Assembly: GCF_001542905.1 (NCBI RefSeq)
Contig: NZ_LOAJ01000001.1
Location: 1,860,001-1,924,000 of the forward strand
Reading direction: 5' to 3'
Origin: Halorubrum aethiopicum
Lineage (GTDB): Archaea; Halobacteriota; Halobacteria; Halobacteriales; Haloferacaceae
Length of the DNA stretch: 64,000 bases
The position numbers and the translations under genes were made by a program. The notes beneath the pieces are model-generated. The model worked only from the letters and a program-made list of their open reading frames with translations. It was not told where the DNA came from and made no database searches. Position 1 is the stretch's first letter, and each line of letters begins with the position of its first letter. Shown piece by piece: positions 16,659 through 24,205 of the stretch.

Positions 16659-17060
16659 TCACGGGGAGGAGCGTTCGCGACCGCCCCAGATCCGCTTGTC
16701 GACGAGTTCGACGGTCATCGGCCGGTCGACGACCACCCGACAGGAGAGCCGCGGGTAGCCGAACCGGTCCGCGAGCCGGTCGTGCCAGTGGCTCGGCGCG
16801 GGTCCCTCCCGGATCCGCACGCCGCAGGTCGCACAGAGCCCGCGGCCCCCGCAGTTGAGCCGTTCCGTGGCGGCCGCGTACGGCGAGCGGTCCGCCTCGA
16901 GCAGGGCGTCGCGGAGCGTCCGCCCCCGCTTGACCGCGAGCACGGTCCGGTCGCGGCCCTCGCTCGCGTCGCCCGAGTCGTCGGGTCCGATCACGACGAC
17001 CCGGACCGTGTCGTCGCCGGAACCGTCGGGGTCGACCGAACCAGGCTCTCCCTCCGTCAT
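16659..17060 (-). CDS. plant-type [2Fe-2S] ferredoxin
   Basis: A 133-residue ferredoxin-fold protein with cluster cysteines C70, C76 and C79 in NCGGRGLCATC and the fourth at C107 in LSC. The beta-grasp ends with MTVELVDKRIWG. The N-terminal 20 residues are acidic, as in halophilic ferredoxins. It starts five bases after the stop of the cobyrinate synthase gene and is thus probably its operon partner. A reducing role in cobalamin metabolism is plausible but unproven, because the redox partner cannot be read from the sequence. Confidence 0.88.
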   Translation of the reverse strand: MTEGEPGSVDPDGSGDDTVRVVVIGPDDSGDASEGRDRTVLAVKRGRTLRDALLEADRSPYAAATERLNCGGRGLCATCGVRIREGPAPSHWHDRLADRFGYPRLSCRVVVDRPMTVELVDKRIWGGRERSSP

Positions 17061-17065
17061 GGCCG

Positions 17066-18541
17066 CTACGGCCCCCTCGCGTACTCCGCCGCCGCCGCGG
17101 CGAGCCGGTCGAACGCGCCGCTCGCGGGGTGACGGTGCGCGTAGGTCCCGACGGTCCGGTGGGCGACGAGCCCGTCACGGTCGCCGTCGATCCCCTCGCC
17201 GCGCTCGACTTCGAAGGCGAACCGGGCGTCCGCGTCCGGCGAGACGGTCGCGTCGCCGGCCTCGCCGAGCGCGTGGCTCGAGTAGTGGAACTCGTGGCCG
17301 CGGTGGTGCTCGCCCGCGGCCGCGGTGACGCCGTCGCCCGTCGCGCGGAGTTCGACGTGGTCGAGCGCGCGGTACCGGTCGTGCATCCGGACGCCGCCCG
17401 GCAGGATCCCCGCCATCCGGTGCGTCTCGCCGTCGACCGTCGTCAGCGACGCCGACAGCGCCATCAGCCCGCCGCACTCGCCGAGGATCGGGAGCCCGTC
17501 CGCGGCCCGGTCGGCCAGGGTCGACAGCGCCGGCGACGACGAGAGCGCGGCGGCGTGGTTCTCGGGGTAGCCGCCGGGGAGGTAGACGGCGTCGCACTCC
17601 GGGAGGTCGTCGCCCGCCGCCGGGGCGAACGGCTCGACGGTCGCCAGCTCGCGGAGCCGCTCGCGGGTGGCGGGGTAGACGAACCGGAACGCATCGTCCG
17701 CGGCGACCGCGACGGTCGGGCGGTCCCCGTCGTCGCCGACCCCGCCGCGTCCGCCGGGCGTGTCGGTCCCGGCGACTCCGCCACCGCGACCGCTTCCCTC
17801 GGCCGCCGAGGGCGGCGCGACCGGCCGGGCCGCACGCGCCACCGCCTCGCCGTCGATCGTCTCCGCCGCCTCCGCGATCGCCGTCTCGGGGATCGGCGTC
17901 TCGTCGCCCATCTCCAGTCCGAGGTGCCGGTCGGGGACCGCCAGATCGTCCGCCGGCGGGACGTGTCCCAGCCAGGCGATCCCGTCGGGAAGCGCCTCGC
18001 GGATGCCGTCGGCGTGACGCCCCGTGTGCGCCTTCTGGGCGACCACGCCGACCACGTCGACGCGGGGGTCGTCGACGGCGTCCCGCACGTGGGCCGGGAG
18101 GTCGGCGTGGGCCGCGTACTCGCGGAACCCGAGGGCGGTCGCGCCGACGCTCTGCATCCCCGCGCCCGCGTCGACGACGAGGACGACCGGCACGTCGAGC
18201 GCCGCCGCAGTCGCCGCCGTCGATGTCGCGGAGCCGTCGTACAGCCCCATCATCCCCTCGACGACGGCGACGCTATCGGGACTGGAGCCGGACCGGTTTC
18301 GACCGCCACCCTCCGCCCGTAGGAGGTTCCGCCGGACCCCGTCGACCCCCTGCATCCAGGTGTCGAGCGTCCGGGAGGGGCGGCCGAGCGCGGCGGCGTG
18401 GTGGCTCGGGTCGATGTAGTCCGGGCCCGCCTTCGCCGGGATCGGGTCGTGGCCGGCGTCGGAGAGCGCGCGGGAGACGGCGAGCGCCGCCACCGTCTTC
18501 CCGACGCCAGAGGCGGTCCCGCCGAGGACGAGTCCGTACAT
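17066..18541 (-). CDS. cbiA: cobyrinate a,c-diamide synthase
   Basis: ATP- and glutamine-dependent enzyme that amidates the a and c carboxyls of the corrin ring in cobalamin synthesis. Its 491 residues comprise an N-terminal P-loop domain with GTASGVGKT at 8-16 and AGPDYIDPSHH, a Gly/Asp-rich linker about 270-300, and a C-terminal class I glutamine amidotransferase domain with the nucleophile Cys in GECGGLMALS and the His in EFHYSS. The start at 18541 (MYGLVLGGTASG) matches the family. It is followed by the ferredoxin gene. The pairing with a single ferredoxin, away from other cob genes, is notable. The gene is also called cobB in some genomes. Confidence 0.93.
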   Translation of the reverse strand: MYGLVLGGTASGVGKTVAALAVSRALSDAGHDPIPAKAGPDYIDPSHHAAALGRPSRTLDTWMQGVDGVRRNLLRAEGGGRNRSGSSPDSVAVVEGMMGLYDGSATSTAATAAALDVPVVLVVDAGAGMQSVGATALGFREYAAHADLPAHVRDAVDDPRVDVVGVVAQKAHTGRHADGIREALPDGIAWLGHVPPADDLAVPDRHLGLEMGDETPIPETAIAEAAETIDGEAVARAARPVAPPSAAEGSGRGGGVAGTDTPGGRGGVGDDGDRPTVAVAADDAFRFVYPATRERLRELATVEPFAPAAGDDLPECDAVYLPGGYPENHAAALSSSPALSTLADRAADGLPILGECGGLMALSASLTTVDGETHRMAGILPGGVRMHDRYRALDHVELRATGDGVTAAAGEHHRGHEFHYSSHALGEAGDATVSPDADARFAFEVERGEGIDGDRDGLVAHRTVGTYAHRHPASGAFDRLAAAAAEYARGP

Positions 18542-18678
18542 GCGACCCGATAGCGACCGCCCGGAGAAAAGCGGTTCGTCCGGTCGGCTCGGACGTGACT
18601 CCGCGGCGACTCGGCCGCAACTCGGCGGCTCGGGCGCGACTCGGAACGGCTTTCCGGAGCCGACCGCACTTCGGCGAC

Positions 18679-19650
18679 ATGGACACGCGTCGCGCGCTGC
18701 TCGCCGCGCTGGAGTCGGGACCGGTGTCGGGACCGGCGCTCGCCGACGACCTCGGCGTCTCCCGCGCGGCCGTCTGGAAGGCGGTCGAGGCGCTCCGCGA
18801 GGAGGGGTTCGCGGTCGAGTCGGGCGACGACGGCTACGTCGCGCCGGCCGACCCCACGTACTGTGCGGCGGGCATCGAGTTCGGGCTCGACGCCCCGTAC
18901 GCCGTCGAGTACCACGAGACTCTCCCCTCGACGAACGACCGGGCGCGGTCGCTGGCGGCCGACGACGAGGCCGACGTCGCCGTCGTCGCGGACGCACAGA
19001 CCGGCGGACGCGGGCGGCTGGAGCGCGAGTGGGTCGCGCCGAGCGGCGGCGTGTGGGTCTCGGTCCTGACCCGCCCCGCCGTGGCCCCGGCCCGCGCGCC
19101 GCTCTTCACGCTCGCGGCCGCGGTGGCGACGGCCGACGCTTGCCGGGAGGCCGGCGTGGACGCGGCGATCAAGTGGCCGAACGACGTGCTCGTGGCGGGA
19201 GCGGGCGGCGAGAGCGACGACCATCGGGACGGCCGCGGCGGTCGAAAGCTCGCCGGGATCCTCACCGAGATGGAGGGCGAGGCGGACCGCGTCTCCTGGC
19301 TCGTCGTCGGGGTCGGCGTCAACGCGAACCTCGACCCGGAGGCGCTGCCGGCGGGCGCGACCTCGCTGCGAGCCGAGCGCGGCGAGGACGTCGACCGCCG
19401 CCGGTTCCTCGCCCGGCTGCTCGAGCGGTACGCCGAACTGGCCGCCGATCCCGAGGCGATCCTTCCGGCGTGGCGCGAGCGAGCGAGTACGCTCGGACGG
19501 CGAGTCCGCGTCGAGACGCCCGGCGGGACGGTCGTCGGGAGGGCGGTCGACGTCGACTCCCCCGGCGCGCTCGTCGTCGAGACCGACGACGGCCGGAGAC
19601 GGATCCACGCCGGCGACTGCGAGCACCTGCGGGACGCGGACGCCCGGTAG
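18679..19650 (+). CDS. birA: biotin operon repressor / biotin-protein ligase BirA
   Basis: Activates biotin as biotinyl-AMP and attaches it to acyl-CoA carboxylase carrier domains. The N-terminal winged helix (residues 1-60, VSRAAVWKAVEALREEGF) indicates that it can also bind DNA. The catalytic domain has STNDRARSL, the biotin/AMP loop TGGRGRLEREW near residue 108, KWPNDVLV near 172 and GVGVNAN. The C-terminal SH3-like domain follows (LGRRVRVETPGGTVVGRAVDV). It has 323 residues and is divergent from cbiA. Its stop codon directly abuts the stop of the convergent universal stress gene, with no spacer. Confidence 0.95.
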   Translation: MDTRRALLAALESGPVSGPALADDLGVSRAAVWKAVEALREEGFAVESGDDGYVAPADPTYCAAGIEFGLDAPYAVEYHETLPSTNDRARSLAADDEADVAVVADAQTGGRGRLEREWVAPSGGVWVSVLTRPAVAPARAPLFTLAAAVATADACREAGVDAAIKWPNDVLVAGAGGESDDHRDGRGGRKLAGILTEMEGEADRVSWLVVGVGVNANLDPEALPAGATSLRAERGEDVDRRRFLARLLERYAELAADPEAILPAWRERASTLGRRVRVETPGGTVVGRAVDVDSPGALVVETDDGRRRIHAGDCEHLRDADAR

Positions 19651-20208
19651 TCAGGTCTCCGTCGTCCCGGCGTCGTCGGTGGCTCCGGTGTCGTCGGTGG
19701 CTCCGGTGTCGTCGGTGGCTCCGGCGTCGTCGGGCGTTTCGGCCTCCTCGACCGTCGACCCCTCCGCCTCCTCGCCCAGTCGGACCGTCAACACCGGCAC
19801 CGCCGAGCGCCGCACGACGCGCTCGGCGACGCTGCCGAGCAGCAGCCGGTCGATCCCGCCGCGGCCGTGGGTGCCCATCACGATCAGGTCGCAGCCGGCG
19901 TCGGTCGCGTAGCGGACGATCTCGCGGCCCGGCGATCCCTCGACGACGCTCGTCTCGACGGCGACGTCGGTCCCCTCCGCCAGCGCCTCGACCTTGGCGA
20001 CCGCCTCGTCGGCGTCCTCGCGGAGGAGGTCGTCGATCCCCGTCCAGGTGGCCTCCATGCCGGTCCCGGCGTAGCTCGCCGTGTCGACCACGTACAGCGC
20101 GTGGACCTCCGCGTCGTGGATCGCCGCCAGTGCGAGCGCGTGCTCGACGGCGCGGTTCCCCTTCGGGGAGCCGTCGGTCGGAACCAGGAGCCGGTCGTAC
20201 AAGGCCAT
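19651..20208 (-). CDS. universal stress protein (UspA family)
   Basis: A 185-residue UspA protein. The ATP-binding type is indicated by GTHGRGGIDRLLLGSVAERVVRRS near residue 115, preceded by LLVPTDGS at the N terminus. After residue 145 the protein has an acidic tail containing repeats of ATDDTG encoded by an 18-bp tandem repeat. The start at 20208 is set by the TATA element GATATATATC 26-35 bases upstream. A role in stress signalling is family knowledge only. Confidence 0.92.
   Translation of the reverse strand: MALYDRLLVPTDGSPKGNRAVEHALALAAIHDAEVHALYVVDTASYAGTGMEATWTGIDDLLREDADEAVAKVEALAEGTDVAVETSVVEGSPGREIVRYATDAGCDLIVMGTHGRGGIDRLLLGSVAERVVRRSAVPVLTVRLGEEAEGSTVEEAETPDDAGATDDTGATDDTGATDDAGTTET
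19672..19725. repeat. 18-bp tandem repeat inside the UspA tail (3 units)
   Basis: Three head-to-tail copies of gtcgtcggtggctccggt, the third with one change, encode ATDDTG repeats at the acidic C terminus. The near-identity suggests recent copy-number change in a region under little constraint. Confidence 0.9.
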
Positions 20209-20340
20209 GTTACCACGACACACGCGCTTGGGGGATATATATCTCCCCGTGGTTCCGACGACGCGGTCGGCGGGGCACGGCGAGGGTGTCGACGGGAGTC
20301 GACGGCGTGTCGGTGGGCGTCCGCCGGGCGTCGATGGAGG

Positions 20341-21927
20341 TCACGTCGCGCGCGGCAGCGTCACGACGACCTCGTTGCCGCCGCCGTCGCGGACCCGGAA
20401 GTCGATGGTCCCGTCGGCGTTCTCGACGATCCACCGCGCCATCCACAGCCCGAGCCCGGAGCTGTGGTTCAGCTGGTCGATGGGTCTCGTCCCCGTGAGT
20501 ACCTCCCGCTCGTCGATCGGGATCGGCGGACAGCGGTCCAGCACGCGCAGGACCGCCTCGTCGCCGCCGTTCTCCAGGACCACCTCGACGCGCGGATCGG
20601 TCCGTTCCGCGTGGACGACGGCGTTCTCGACCAGTTCGGCGAGGACTCGACCCACGTCGTCGGTCGCGACCGCGGACACGCCGTCGGCGACGTCGGCGCG
20701 GATCGTCGCCGCCCCGTACGTCTCCTCGAGGGCGGCCGTCTCCCGGCGGACGAGCCGCGAGAGGTCGCGCGGCTCAGCCTCGCTCGGCGCGGCGAGCACG
20801 TCGACGACCGCCTGCTGTTTGTCGATCTTGCCGCACAGTTCGTCGGCGATCCGCTGGACGCGGTCGAGGATCCGGCCGGTCGACTCGCCGTCGGCCGGGG
20901 CGTCCGCCCCGGAGTCGCCGTCGTCCTCCCGCAGCATCTCGATCCATCCCGAGATGGCGTTGAGGTCGTTCCGCATCGTGTGTCGGACGAGGTGGTTGAC
21001 CGTCTCGAGCTGGCGCTCGCGGTGCTTCTGAGCGGTTATTTCCTGTGCGACCCCGACGACCCCGACCACCCGTCCGTCGTCGTCGCGGAGGGGCACCTTC
21101 GAGGTGAGGAACCAGCGGTCGCTCGTGGGGTAGTGCTCCTCCTTCTCGAGGATCGGATCGCCCGTTCGAAGCACCGAGAGGTCGTCGAGGTACGGCTCCC
21201 TCCCCTCCTCGATCGGGACGACGCCGTCGACGTCGCGTCTCCCGAGGTACTCGTCGCTGAACCGGTGGATCCGGCGGCCGACGGTCGCCTCGCTCACCAT
21301 CACGTTGCGCGCCGTCCGGTCCTTCACGAACATGTGGAGGGGGATCTCGGTGAACAGCTGGTCGAGGACCCGCGTCTTCCAGTCGTCGAGGCCGAGGCCG
21401 GCGACGGAACCGGACGCGGCGGCGGACTCCGTATCGACGGCAGGGTCGGCGTCTGACTCGCCGTCGGCGTCGCCGGCGAGCCGCCGGGCGAAGGTCGGAT
21501 CGATCCGCGGGGACCGCGGCGGGAGCGTCCGCCGGACCGCCCGGTCGATCCGGTCTGCGACCGCGCCGGAGTCCGCACCGGGTCGTATCGGCACGACCGC
21601 GTCGAAGGCCGATTCGACCGCCTCGACGGGGATCGACCCGTCCTCGACCGGAACGAGGAGCACGACCGGGGGCGGATCGGCGCGCCCCGCGAGCGCGTCG
21701 AGGAGGTCCACGGCGGTCCCGTCGGCGAGCCGGAGGGACGCCACCACGCAGTCGACCGTCGCGATCCCGCGCTCCTCGAGGGCCGCGATCGACCCGAAGG
21801 ACTCGACGCCTCCGACCGAGAGTTCGCCGGGCGACGGCCGCGTCCCCTCGGCTCCGTCGGCGGTGCCAGGGAGGTACGCGACCTCGATCGGGGACTCGTC
21901 CGACGGGTCCGTGGAGGGTTCGCTCAT
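20341..21927 (-). CDS. PAS-domain histidine kinase
   Basis: A 528-residue cytoplasmic sensor kinase. Residues about 15-140 resemble a degenerate receiver-like alpha/beta domain (VDCVVASLRLADGTAVDLL). A PAS domain follows at about 180-300 (LDQLFTEIPLHMFVKDRTAR, VPLRDDDGRVVGVVGVAQEIT). The H-box is VRHTMRNDLNAISGW. The ATPase part has ELVENAVVHAER and SSGLGLWMARWIV. The receiver-like domain appears to lack a clean phosphoacceptor context, so it may be a signal-reading domain. No response regulator is adjacent. It is divergent from dhaK, which might be coincidence. Confidence 0.88.
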   Translation of the reverse strand: MSEPSTDPSDESPIEVAYLPGTADGAEGTRPSPGELSVGGVESFGSIAALEERGIATVDCVVASLRLADGTAVDLLDALAGRADPPPVVLLVPVEDGSIPVEAVESAFDAVVPIRPGADSGAVADRIDRAVRRTLPPRSPRIDPTFARRLAGDADGESDADPAVDTESAAASGSVAGLGLDDWKTRVLDQLFTEIPLHMFVKDRTARNVMVSEATVGRRIHRFSDEYLGRRDVDGVVPIEEGREPYLDDLSVLRTGDPILEKEEHYPTSDRWFLTSKVPLRDDDGRVVGVVGVAQEITAQKHRERQLETVNHLVRHTMRNDLNAISGWIEMLREDDGDSGADAPADGESTGRILDRVQRIADELCGKIDKQQAVVDVLAAPSEAEPRDLSRLVRRETAALEETYGAATIRADVADGVSAVATDDVGRVLAELVENAVVHAERTDPRVEVVLENGGDEAVLRVLDRCPPIPIDEREVLTGTRPIDQLNHSSGLGLWMARWIVENADGTIDFRVRDGGGNEVVVTLPRAT

Positions 21928-22006
21928 ACTGTCACCCGTGTGACGATCGGCGTAGACGGGGATAAAACGCCCGCATACGCCGAGCGAGTCCCGATCTCGC
22001 CACTAT

Positions 22007-22014
22007 CTTTAATT
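22007..22014 (+). promoter_or_regulatory. TATA element of dhaKLM
   Basis: ctttaatt lies 28-35 bases before the dhaK ATG in an AT-rich pocket, consistent with a leaderless dhaKLM mRNA. Confidence 0.7.
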
Positions 22015-22041
22015 GATCACGGAGTAACATTCTAATCGATC

Positions 22042-23040
22042 ATGAAGAAACTCATCAACGATCCCGACGACGTCGTCGACGAGATGCTCGACGGGATGAC
22101 CGCGGCACACCCCGACAGGCTCCGCAGGCTCCCGGACACGCAGGTGCTCGTGCGCGACGACGCGCCGGTGGACGGGAAGGTCGCGATCGTCACCGGCGGC
22201 GGGAGCGGTCACGAGCCCACCCACGCGGGGTACATCGGCGACGGCATGCTCGACGGGGCGGCCGCGGGCGGCGTCTTCTCCTCGCCGACCGCCGACGAGT
22301 TCGAGGAGCTGATCGCGGCCTGCGACGGCGACGCGGGCGTCCTCTGTGTCATCAAGAACTACGAGGGCGACGTGATGAACTTCGAGACGGCCATCGAGCT
22401 CGCCGAGATGGAGGGCGCGACCGTCGACAGCGTCGTCGTCGACGACGACGTCGCCGTCGAGGACTCGCTTTACACCTCCGGGCGGCGCGGCGTCTGCGGG
22501 ACGATCCTCGTCCACAAGGCCGCGGGCGCGAAGGCCGCGGCGGGGGCGGACCTCTCGGAGGTCACGCGGGTCGCGGAGAAGGTCGTCGACAACGTCGCCA
22601 CGATGGGAATGGCGCTCACCTCGTGTGTCACCCCCGAGAAGGGCGAGCCCACCTTCGACCTGGGCGACGACGAGATCGAACTCGGGATCGGGATCCACGG
22701 CGAGCCGGGGACCGAGCGGACCGACGCCATGCCGGCCGACGAGGTGACGGCGGAGCTGACGGAGTCGGTCCTCGCGGACCTCGACCTCGACGCGGGCGCG
22801 GAGGTCGTCACGATCGTCAACGGGATGGGCGGGACCCCGGAGATGGAGCTGTTCGTCGTCAACCGCCGGCTCCAGGTGCTGCTCGGCGAGCGCGACCTGT
22901 CGGTCCACGACGCGTGGGTCGGCGACTACATGACCTCGCTCGACATGGCCGGTGTCTCGATCACCGTCTGCGCCGTCGACGACGAGCTGAAGGAGCTGTT
23001 CGACGCGGCGGCCGACACCCCCGCGCTCACCGTCCGATGA
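22042..23040 (+). CDS. dhaK: dihydroxyacetone kinase subunit DhaK
   Basis: Substrate-binding subunit of the PEP-dependent dihydroxyacetone kinase. The substrate forms a hemiaminal with a His, seen here as H219 in GIGIHGEPG. Other signatures are GGGSGHEPTHAGYIG and CVIKNYEGDVMNF. At 332 residues it is the normal length. The stop overlaps the dhaL start (ATGA). It is the first gene of dhaKLM and faces the ptsH-ptsI pair, which together complete the phosphoryl chain from PEP. In haloarchaea this pathway feeds glycerol-derived dihydroxyacetone into glycolysis, which is family knowledge. Confidence 0.96.
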   Translation: MKKLINDPDDVVDEMLDGMTAAHPDRLRRLPDTQVLVRDDAPVDGKVAIVTGGGSGHEPTHAGYIGDGMLDGAAAGGVFSSPTADEFEELIAACDGDAGVLCVIKNYEGDVMNFETAIELAEMEGATVDSVVVDDDVAVEDSLYTSGRRGVCGTILVHKAAGAKAAAGADLSEVTRVAEKVVDNVATMGMALTSCVTPEKGEPTFDLGDDEIELGIGIHGEPGTERTDAMPADEVTAELTESVLADLDLDAGAEVVTIVNGMGGTPEMELFVVNRRLQVLLGERDLSVHDAWVGDYMTSLDMAGVSITVCAVDDELKELFDAAADTPALTVR

Positions 23041-23807
23041 GCGAGGAGAACGCTGCGAGCGGGGAGGGGGAGGCGGTCGTCGTGGCCGTCGAGGCCGTCG
23101 CCGAGCGGATCGAGGCGGAACGGGACCGCCTGACCGACCTCGACTCCGCCATCGGCGACGCCGACCACGGCGGCAACATGGCCCGCGGGTGGGCGGAGGC
23201 CGCCGAGGCCGCGAGCGACCTCGAGGACCCCGACCCGGAGACGGTCGCGAAGACGGTCGGCAAGACGCTCATGTCCGAGGTCGGCGGCGCGTCGGGGCCG
23301 CTCTTCGGCGGCTCGCTCGTGTTCGCGGGCGCGGAGCTCGCCGACGGGGTCACCCCCGAGACCGCCGTCGCGTTCGCGGAGACGTACCTCGAGAAGGTCC
23401 AAGACCGCGGCGACGCCCGGATCGGGGACGCGACGATGGTCGACGCGTTGACGCCCGCGGTCCACACGTTCAAGAAGTCGATCGAGGTCGACGACCTCCC
23501 GCCACTGGAAGCGCTCGCGAAGGCGGTCGACGCGGCCGAGCGCGGCGTCGCCTTCACGGTCCCCATCCGGGCGCGGAAGGGGCGCGCGTCGTACCTCGGC
23601 TGGCGGTCGGTCGGCCACCAGGACCCCGGCGCGACGAGCGCGCTGTTCATCCTCGAGGAGCTCCTTCGGGTCGCGGCCGACCGGCTCGACCGCGAGATCC
23701 CCGAGGTCGACGCGACCTCGCCGACGATCCCGGACGACGCCGAGGCCGACGACGCGGAGGCGGACGGGGACGACGGAACCGACGCCGACGCGGAGGGGGC
23801 GGCGTGA
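23037..23807 (+). CDS. dhaL: dihydroxyacetone kinase subunit DhaL
   Basis: Subunit carrying a tightly bound ADP that is phosphorylated by DhaM and hands the phosphate to dihydroxyacetone on DhaK. The Mg-ADP aspartates are in SAIGDADHGGNMARGW near residue 40. GGASGPLFGG and KGRASYLGWRSVGHQDPGA are further family signatures. It has 256 residues, somewhat longer than usual owing to an acidic C-terminal tail (EADDAEADGDDG). The start overlaps the dhaK stop by four bases and its stop overlaps dhaM (GTGA). Confidence 0.95.
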   Translation: MSEENAASGEGEAVVVAVEAVAERIEAERDRLTDLDSAIGDADHGGNMARGWAEAAEAASDLEDPDPETVAKTVGKTLMSEVGGASGPLFGGSLVFAGAELADGVTPETAVAFAETYLEKVQDRGDARIGDATMVDALTPAVHTFKKSIEVDDLPPLEALAKAVDAAERGVAFTVPIRARKGRASYLGWRSVGHQDPGATSALFILEELLRVAADRLDREIPEVDATSPTIPDDAEADDAEADGDDGTDADAEGAA

Positions 23808-24196
23808 CGGTCGGACTCGTCGTGGTCTCCCACAGCGAGCGGGCCGCGGAGGGGATAGTCGAGATCGCCGCCGAGATGGCGGGCGAGACGCGGATCGAGG
23901 CGGTCGGCGGCGACGGCCGGGGCGGGATCGGGACCGTTCCCGACGAGATCGAGGGCGCGCTCGCGGCCGCCGCCGGCGACGAGGATGGCGACGGCGTCGT
24001 CGTCCTCGTCGACCTCGGGAGCGCGGTGATGAACGCCGAGGTCGCGATCGACCTCGCCGACGTCGACGCGGTCATCGCGGACGCGCCCGTGCTCGAAGGG
24101 GCGGTCAACGCCGCCGTCGCCGCCACCGACCCGAACGCCACGCTCGAGTCGGTCCGCGAGCAGGCCGAGGCGGCGGCCGAGATCTCGAAGGTGTAG
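23804..24196 (+). CDS. dhaM: PTS-dependent dihydroxyacetone kinase phosphotransferase subunit DhaM
   Basis: EIIA-mannose-like protein that takes phosphate from HPr on His10 (VVVSHSERA) and passes it to DhaL-ADP. It has 130 residues, a single domain without the extra HPr and EI fusions found in the E. coli version. GDGVVVLVDLGSAVMNAEVA is the family signature. It starts with GTG overlapping the dhaL stop and was not recognisable from the longer frames. It needs the HPr and enzyme I encoded opposite, ten bases away at the 3' end. Confidence 0.94.
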   Translation: MTVGLVVVSHSERAAEGIVEIAAEMAGETRIEAVGGDGRGGIGTVPDEIEGALAAAAGDEDGDGVVVLVDLGSAVMNAEVAIDLADVDAVIADAPVLEGAVNAAVAATDPNATLESVREQAEAAAEISKV

Positions 24197-24205
24197 GACG
24201 CCGCG

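Noticed and set aside
19672-19725. Possible CRISPR or regulatory repeat
   Set aside because: Units are directly adjacent without spacers, only 18 bp long, and in frame inside the UspA coding sequence.
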